Part shown: one piece after another, positions 57,909 through 64,000 of the stretch
How positions within the stretch are numbered: the first letter of the stretch is position 1
Layout of the letters: each line of letters starts with the position of its first letter
Notes under the pieces: generated by a model
Database searches by the model: none
Told to the model about the DNA's origin: nothing
Seen by the model: only the letters and a program-made list of their open reading frames with translations
Position numbers and translations under genes: made by a program
From: Incurvaria masculella
Taxonomy: Eukaryota > Arthropoda > Insecta > Lepidoptera > Incurvariidae
Direction of reading: 5' to 3'
NCBI GenBank assembly: GCA_946894095.1
Contig: OX335659.1
Location: 5,773,501 to 5,837,500, forward strand
Length of the DNA: 64,000 nt

Positions 57909-58113
57909 GTTCAGAGGTTATGATTTTCTGAATGTGAATTTAGCGCTTAAGGTGGCCCAACCCGGCGGGATTAACTCATTCGCGGGCACGGTACAAAACC
58001 GTGTTGTTGCGCTCTGGGACCTTCTCTGTTTCAAAGAAAAAGACAGGCTAATGAGGAGGATGCAACATGTCCTCAAAGCAGACAATATGCGCATTGTCTG
58101 CTTTGATTTGGTA
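57909..58113 (+). CDS. Possible single exon, function unknown
   Basis: The open frame from the ATG at 57907-57909 reads MFRGYDFLNVNLALKVAQPG, GINSFAGTVQNRVVALWDLL and CFKEKDRLMRRMQHVLKADN before TTTGATTTG and a good donor (GTAAGA). A perfect dyad, GCAGACAAT...ATTGTCTGC with a 6-nt centre, lies near its end, unusual for coding DNA. I do not recognise the peptide. It may be repeat sequence. The weak support is openness plus donor. Confidence 0.22.
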
Positions 58114-59084
58114 AGATTTACAAAAAAATAATTACAAAAAGACTTATAGCTAAAAGTAAACCACGACTGCTGTAGTAAAAAATCTAACAAAAACCAAATT
58201 GATTATAAATCATCATGAAACAAGCTATGTCTGATGACTAATCTTTTTATGATGTTTTTATTTCATCATTGAGTAATCCACGTCCAAAGTTATTGTATAA
58301 AACCGTGCGAAAAATTCGAACTTTCGGACCTTATGACTTAGAAACCAAACACAATTTTACAATGCCAATAGTCATCACACATGTAATTCGACCAAATAAA
58401 GCTGCGACAAGAAATATGGGCATGATCTTCTTTCCACATTTGTATGGGGAGTTGAGCGGGAAGGCCCACCTTATATCGCGTTTTTAGAGATGTTTAATAC
58501 TTTAAAAACCCAATTATGTTTTTAGGGTTGCGTACCTAAGCAGTACCCTTAGAATTTAGTTTTATCCGTTTTTCTGTCTCTCCTTCTATTTGTATGTCAC
58601 GGCTAGTTGAATCGGAGATTGTTGGCTCTTGGTATGTAGATGAATTTGGAAGGAAGATGTTTTCTATGAACTGCTGTTTAATAGTGTGGTGAAATAAGGC
58701 AATAAAAAAATTAAGGGTGGGTAACTGAAGAGTAATGTAACTGAGGGATGAGATGTACTGATTAAATAAAATATGTTGCATTTAAGCGAACATATAAGCG
58801 TGTAGCGTATAGTTAGATAGGTTTTTAGAGAAAGATAAGGTATTTTTAGTTATTTTTTATTTGTTTTAATTAGATTTGTTTAAAATACATAGTTGTTGAG
58901 ACATGCTCTTATGGAGTTGTAAAAAATGTCTTACTTTTCAATTATGAGATGGAAAAATTGTAGAACTTAAAAAACACTTCCGAAGAAAAATCGTTTTTGA
59001 GATAACGAATATTTTCTGTTACGTTCTTCCCGAACACGGAACGTTGCGGTGTGCGTGGTTCGACGCGCACTTGGCCCCTTTTTT
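58114..59084. other. Intergenic with a decayed GGGTTCCGTACCC fragment
   Basis: TTTTTAGGGTTGCGTACCTA at about 58520 is a degraded element end. CGTGGTTCGACGCGCACTTGG at 59056 is the opposite kind of end. No gene seen. Confidence 0.45.
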
Positions 59085-59235
59085 AGTGTTCCGTACCCAA
59101 TGGGAGTCAACGTAACCTGTGACGTAACCCATTACTAAGCCTCGGCCCTCCGTCGGTCCGATTGTCCGTCCGTCCGTCTGTCGGCTGAGGGCTGTATCTC
59201 ATAAACCGAAATAAAGACAGCTCCAATTTTCACAG
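59085..59235 (-). repeat. GGGTTCCGTACCC-type element fragment
   Basis: TTTTAGTGTTCCGTACCCAA, GTCCGTCCGTCCGTCTGTCGG and GGGCTGTATCTCATAAACCG, then decays. Confidence 0.7.
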
Positions 59236-59325
59236 AGTTGGTTACGAACCAAGGTGAGTGATTAAATCTGACGTTTAGTTGTATGTCGTGCAATGCTAAC
59301 TGGTAGTTTGCTCACACCTCGTATA

Positions 59326-59881
59326 GACTAGGAGGTCGCGACAAAAATGGTAACGATAACGTAAATGGCTGAAACTGGGTTCACGAGATAAAGACCAACC
59401 CTCGGAAGCTAAATGTGTCAGTCTGCCTATTCCAAGTGGTTGCGTTAAGTAAATAACGCGCCTGAAAAAATAGATATGGTGACAAAAAATATATATGATA
59501 ACGTAAATGTATGCAAATGACGAAGCATGAAAGTATCAGCACATACTTTGTTAGCAATACAAAAAATGAACAAATATTTGATCGCATATCAAAGTTATAG
59601 GCGATTTAGGTCACAGATATAAATTTAGGTATATTTAAGTATTCAATTAAAAAATCGACTGGTTATTGTTGCATAATTAATAGGTATCAATGTTTCTAGA
59701 AAATCAATACATTCATCAGCAGGTACATTCCAACATATATTTTATATAGCCAATCTAGATAACGCAACCACTTGGAACAGGCAGACCGACATATTTAGCA
59801 TCAGAGGGTTGGTCTCTAACCTGTGAACCCAAATTCAGCCATTTACTTTATCGTGACCAAAAATGTCGTGACCTCCCGGAA
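59326..59881 (-). mobile_element. TA-flanked foldback MITE, family A, copy 3
   Basis: GACTAGGAGGTCGCGAC start and GTCGTGACCTCCCGGAA end, TA at 59324-59325 and 59882-59883. Reverse relative to copy 1, 556 bp. Confidence 0.85.
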
Positions 59882-60117
59882 TAGTATAATAACCGCTGCT
59901 CTACAGACAGCTCCACATAATACTTTGACTTCTATTCGATCTTGGCGCACGGCAAACCCATTCCGGGTAACGAACTCGCTATTATGTACTATACCTAGTA
60001 ATTCTTTAAACATGGATCGAACCACTTACGCTAGGCAAACAGCGAGGCGTGTTCGAGTGCGTGCTCGCTACCTCGCACTCTGTCATGGCGTCCCCACCAC
60101 ACGCGTCGAGTTCAGAG
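59882..60117. other. Spacer, no gene seen
   Basis: The frames at 59823-60197 and 59843-60025 (-) run out of family A copy 3 and have no domain. Confidence 0.35.
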
Positions 60118-60465
60118 CCCCCAGTCCCAGTTGTCACCTAAATTGTCGTTTACGCCAAACCGATCGACTGGCGTTTTTAAATGTATGGAGAAATTGAAGA
60201 GCGCGGGCAGTGGGCCTAAAGCGAACTAACATTTGCGAGTCCGAGTTTGATTTGACAGCTTACGCACAGTTTACGCAAATACGTTGACGTTGCCGTTCAC
60301 GCCGACTTCGCGTTTCCATACAAATCGGAAGTCCCAGTTTGACTTTGACAGCTAGAAAAAGTAAAACCACAGAATATCTAGTAAAAGCTTGTATGGAGGT
60401 TGACGTTTTTACGTAACTTCGAAGTTCCGTAAACTCCAATTTAGGTGAGAACTCGGACTGACCAC
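60118..60465. repeat. Foldback element related to 47449-48236
   Basis: CCCAGTTGTCACCTAAATTG at the left and CCAATTTAGGTGAGAACTCG at the right are inverted ends. The interior shares CCGATCGACTGGCGTTTTTA and CACAGAATATCTAGTA with the 47-kb element. Confidence 0.7.
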
Positions 60466-61470
60466 TCAGTCCGTACAGCTGCGCCCAGTACACCTATTCT
60501 TGGAATTACATGCTCAAGGATCAGAAAAAAATCAGTCGACAAAACTGCTTTCATAGCCGTGAATCATACTGTACTGCGAAGTATTTCCGTCTAGCAAACC
60601 GCTATAAGTACGTTTTTCTAAAAGATTCATGATTCCGGATCACGGAATTCCAAGAATTGACACACTAACCGGAGACACCATACGGAACTGCAAAACGCCA
60701 GTTACGTGCCTATTCGCTACGGATTTTAGCACAGATTAAAACCTAGATTTGAGGGAAATATTGCCTCTCATGCTTTCAAATTCGTTCGGTCCGTTTGTAC
60801 TGTCTACAGTAGAAATATACTCATTACTACTCTATCGTCATAAAATGTATTATATTAGATATTTATCTATCTAATCTAATGCGAACGCGACCAATCAAGA
60901 CCAACCACAGAAACAACGCGCTAGATTCGTGCATACGGAATATTTTCGTTATAAAAAGGAAGCAATGAAAACTGTCAAAGCAATATTTTTATAAGGTTTC
61001 CCTGACTTGCGTAATAAACAGGATCAATTGTATGATTTAAAATGAAACCCTTTTGCTGACTGACTGGTTGAGGGAATGTTTATAAGAGGGCATGTTGCAC
61101 AGATACAGTTGTGAAAATGCCCCCGTATCAAAATGATTCAACAATTACAATACAGCTTAAGTATACCGCATATACTCCGTTGTAATCACGTTAACCGAGA
61201 TATGTAGGTACGTTAATGAAAGGTGTGGAACACGTTCAATGCAAACACATGATTTGCGACAATAGGTAAGGAAGTCGGTAACATAATTTTATTGGTTATT
61301 TCGGATATAGTCGTTTTTATCCTGATCTGACACAATCGACTCGGTAAATTCGTATTCTTGGTTTTTCTGGGTGAACAAACACTTAAACTAAACACGATAA
61401 GGAACTCGACAAATTCTTCTTGGTTATTCCGAGTACGTCCCGCACATGCGTAACCGCATCGCTTTGTTTT
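60466..61470. other. Intergenic, no gene seen
   Basis: A decayed relative of the 30868 MITE lies at about 60565-60655. Otherwise AT-rich and featureless. Confidence 0.4.
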
Positions 61471-61646
61471 TTTAGGGTTCCGTACCCAAAGTGTGAAAAC
61501 GGAACCCTATTACTAAGCCTCCGCTGTCCGTCCGTCCGTCCGTCTGTCGGTCCGTCCCTCCGTCTGTCCGTCCGTCCATCCGTCCGTCCGTCCGTCCGAC
61601 CGTCCGTCCATCCGTCCGTCCGTCCGTCCGTCTGTCACAGGGCTGT
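61471..61646 (-). repeat. GGGTTCCGTACCC-type element with expanded (GTCC)n microsatellite
   Basis: TTTTTTAGGGTTCCGTACCC, GGAACCCTATTACTAAGCCT, then about 105 bp of GTCC/GTCT tetranucleotides (61528-61633), ending TCTGTCACAGGGCTGTTT. The rest of the element is lost. Confidence 0.85.
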
Positions 61647-61754
61647 TTAACAACTGTTTTTGAATATCCTCTGAAAAAACTTTTCTATTTTCCATACAAA
61701 TTTTTCATTCATTTAATTCCATTCATTAATTTAGTGTAAAGAGAACCTAATGTT

Positions 61755-61870
61755 CCGTAAGAAAGTGGGCAAGTTATATGTTACTTAACATGGATGGTTA
61801 ATATCACTTTTATTGTCTGACATGCCACGTGGGATCTAGGTACCATGCCCAGACCTTCCTTATTACACTA
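61755..61870 (-). mobile_element. SINE tail fragment
   Basis: CACGTGGGATCTAGGTACCA and TGCCCAGACCTTCCTTATT match the reversed shared SINE tail. Confidence 0.6.
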
Positions 61871-62245
61871 GACGAAAACAGAAATTAAAAAAAGGTATCT
61901 CGCTAATTAGACACTTTAGATTAGAGAAATAAAGATAAATCGTATGTCTCAGAAAAATATGTGAATTACGCTGGCTAAATTACTGTGTATTCAGTTTCAG
62001 TTTCTTTATTTCCTCCATTAGATATATATTACACACTCGGATTCGTCATTTTTTTTTCTTTTTCCCGTCGGTTCGATTACTTCTGGCGAAGAAGAACCGA
62101 CAAGAAACTTCGCCAGGTTGGTAATTGTATTATTTTTTTTTTCCATTGATACTTACAAAGTAGTTTACAGTGATTGATTAATTATTCCGTATGTAAACTA
62201 ATTCGCGCAATATTTGGCCTCCTAACTCCTACCTCCTTACACCTG

Positions 62246-62600
62246 TCAGCCTCAGTGGCCCAGTGGCGCGACACTTCGACGATCGCTCTCCGAAGTTAAG
62301 CAACGCTGGGTCCGGTCTGGTCTTGGATGGGTGACCATTCGACCGTTGAGAGGCTGGCCGTGGTTCGGATTCCACGTTAAGCTGTAGGTCCCCTTCCTTA
62401 CTTACTAGGTGGTAGTGTTTATCCCGCCCGGGTCGAAGCGGCAATGAAAATTGTCCGTGTTTTCCATCCAGTTCAATGTAGCCGTGCAATATAAGGAAGG
62501 TCCTGGCATGGCACCTAGTTCCCATGTGGTGTGTTGGGCTAATACCATGACAGAACTTGTGGTATTAGCCATCCTTGTCCAGTCACATAAAAAAAAAACC
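62246..62600 (+). mobile_element. 5S rRNA-headed SINE, best copy
   Basis: The stretch 62281-62337 (GATCGCTCTCCGAAGTTAAG, CAACGCTGGGTCCGGTC and TTGGATGGGTGACC) closely follows the 5S rRNA gene internal control region, boxes A through C. Just upstream, TGGCCCAGTGG would also fit a tRNA box A. The tail has GGCTGGCCGTGGTTCGGATT, ATCCCGCCCGGG, TCGAAGCGGCAATGAAAATT, TCCTGGCATGGCACCTAGTT and CATCCTTGTCCAGTCACA, then an A-run at 62589-62598. Confidence 0.9.
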
Positions 62601-62668
62601 TATTTTTTCGCTCATATTTTGCGACGATGCACCTGTGGCCTATGCTTACTTACAAACGATAACTATTA

Positions 62669-63224
62669 GACTAGGAGGTCGCGACAAAAATGGTAACGAT
62701 AATGTAAATGGCTGAAACTGGGTTCACGGGATAAAGTACAACCCTCTGAAGCTAAATGTGTCAGGCTGCCTGTTCCAAGTGGTTGCGTTACGTAGACAAG
62801 GCCCCTGAAAAAGAAGTTATGGTGACAAAAAATCCATATGATAAGGTAAATGGATGCAAATGACGAATCATGAAAGTATCAGTATATACTTGCTTAGCAA
62901 TACAAAAACTAAACAAATCTTTGGTTGCATTTAGTAGTTATAGGCGATTTATGACACAGATATAACTTTAGGTATATTTAAGTATTTAATTAAGAAACCG
63001 TCTGGTTATTGTTGTATTATTAATAGGTATCAATGTTTCCAGATAATCAGTATATTCATCAGCAGGTACATACCAGCATCTATTTTATATAGCCAATCTA
63101 GATAACGCAACCACTTGGCACGGGCATACCGACATATTTAGCATCAGAGGGTTGGTCTCTAAAGTGTGAACCCAGATTCAGCCATTTACCTTATCGTGAC
63201 CAAAATTGTCGTGACCTCCCGGAA
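62669..63224 (-). mobile_element. TA-flanked foldback MITE, family A, copy 4
   Basis: GACTAGGAGGTCGCGAC start and GTCGTGACCTCCCGGAA end, TA at 62667-62668 and 63225-63226. Same length (556) and orientation as copy 3. Confidence 0.85.
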
Positions 63225-63259
63225 TATATGACTATTCCTAGACAAGTTTAGGTTCGGGT

Positions 63260-64000
63260 AGCAGTGACATTAGTTCGAGCTAAACACGAAGACAAGTGTG
63301 TACGTACATATACTCCACTATCACAAGCGAGTCTAGCGAGACAGACATTACACAGATCACCAAGCATCGCAAGGTAACATCTATTAAAAAAAAATTTAAC
63401 TTATTGAAATAAAAATTACAAAAGTGGTAAAACCGAAATAGCATGAGCGGGGTTCTCCCAGAGATGTTAGATAACTGTATTGATCTATCCTCGTGTGCCC
63501 TCGTGACACTGCGCACTATTCGAACTACACACGAAGCAAGTGTGTACACATACTCCACTATTGCAAGCGAGTCTAGCGAGACAGACATTCCAACTCAGAT
63601 AACTAAGCTTCGCCAGGTAATATCTATTAAAAACCCGGCCAAGTGCGAGTCGGACTTGCACACGAAGGGTTCCGTAACATCGTAAAAAAAAAACAAAAAA
63701 AAACACGTTTTTTGTATGGGAGCCCCCTTTAATTTTAATTATTTTTTAATCTTACCTATTTGTTGTTGTAGCGGCAAAACAAATACACACTCTGTAAAAA
63801 ATTCAGCTGTCTACCTGTTACGGTTACTGAGATCCAGCCCTGTGACAGACGGACAGACGGACGGACGGACGGACGGACGGACGAACAGCGGAGGCTTAGT
63901 AATAGGGTTCCGTTTTCACCCTTTGGGTACGGAACCCTAAAAAGTAAACTTAATTGAAATAAAAATTACAAAAGTGACAAAACCGAAAGAGAATGAGCGG
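63260..64000 (+). repeat. Tandem ~246-bp repeat, split in its second unit by an insertion
   Basis: AAGTGTGTACGTACATATAC (about 63292) and AAGTGTGTACACATACTCCA (about 63538) open equivalent positions. Both continue GCGAGTCTAGCGAGACAGAC and end TATCTATTAAAAA. Unit 1 continues into TTGAAATAAAAATTACAAAA and GAGCGG; in unit 2 the same text resumes only at 63951, after a GGGTTCCGTACCC element. Confidence 0.85.
63633..63941 (+). repeat. GGGTTCCGTACCC-type element, full length, insertion boundaries visible
   Basis: Starts CCCGGCCAAGTGCGAGTCGG right after TCTATTAAAAA and ends GGGTACGGAACCCTAAAAAG. The uninterrupted tandem unit at 63260-63505 provides the empty-site comparison. Contains GACGGACGGACGGACGG at about 63849-63882. 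Confidence 0.88.

Noticed and set aside
59381..59587. 68-aa hydrophobic minus-strand ORF
   Set aside because: Lies wholly inside TA-flanked MITE family A, which is noncoding in its other copies.
61420..61695. Ser/Val/Arg-Pro repeat protein on the plus strand and an Asp/Gly repeat protein on the minus strand
   Set aside because: Translation of the (GTCC)n microsatellite within a GGGTTCCGTACCC element.
62281..62337. A genuine 5S rRNA gene
   Set aside because: Only the internal control region resembles 5S; the 5' part and 3' end differ and the body continues into a dispersed SINE tail.

Overview
This window looks like nuclear DNA of a lepidopteran insect (moth or butterfly). It is AT-rich and intron-bearing. 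It is saturated with repeats familiar from Lepidoptera: GGGTTCCGTACCC elements with an internal (GACG)n stretch, RTE and Jockey/CR1-type LINE tails, tRNA-headed SINEs, and the AAGTCGGTT/AGGAGGAGGTTCTCAATTC repeat. One repeat also carries a fragment of insect-type mitochondrial cytochrome b. All assignments come from reading the sequence; no database was searched.

Layout. 1-10754: a large inverted duplication. Arms at 1-1737 and 8988-10754 flank about 7.2 kb that holds a minus-strand gene fragment (exons 4343-4167 and 3002-2922) whose penultimate exon sits in a five-copy, 180-185-bp tandem array. LINE fragments and a broken TE-type ORF lie in the same spacer. 11-15.6 kb: intergenic, with a doubtful small ORF, a hAT-type MITE and an LTR-element pol tail. 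15.65-18.5 kb: a secreted neutral lipase gene on the plus strand, with a signal-peptide exon, a 1.5-kb intron and one exon carrying the whole catalytic domain. 19-35.5 kb: repeats, including a four-member TA-flanked foldback family, SINEs, a mitochondrial insertion (24716-24969), and a long LINE with two stops (27568-30240). 35.9-38.8 kb: a GC-rich single-exon gene (36306-37088) of unassigned family with a long 3' UTR. 38.8-45 kb: mostly featureless. 45-64 kb: MITEs and foldback elements, a mariner with an intact transposase ORF (49850-48825), an unusual foldback element packed with AACGTATAAT motifs (50001-50641), more SINEs, and a possible minus-strand TATA promoter near 57.6 kb.

Three host loci are supportable (lipase, the 36.3-kb gene, the 2.9-4.3-kb gene). 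They show no sign of working together; the rest is mobile-element sediment. The most notable items are two SINE types with different Pol III heads (5S rRNA-like and tRNA-like) on one shared tail, a NUMT lodged inside one of those SINEs, the tandem exon array, and the inverted duplication whose inner breakpoint lies inside a coding remnant.
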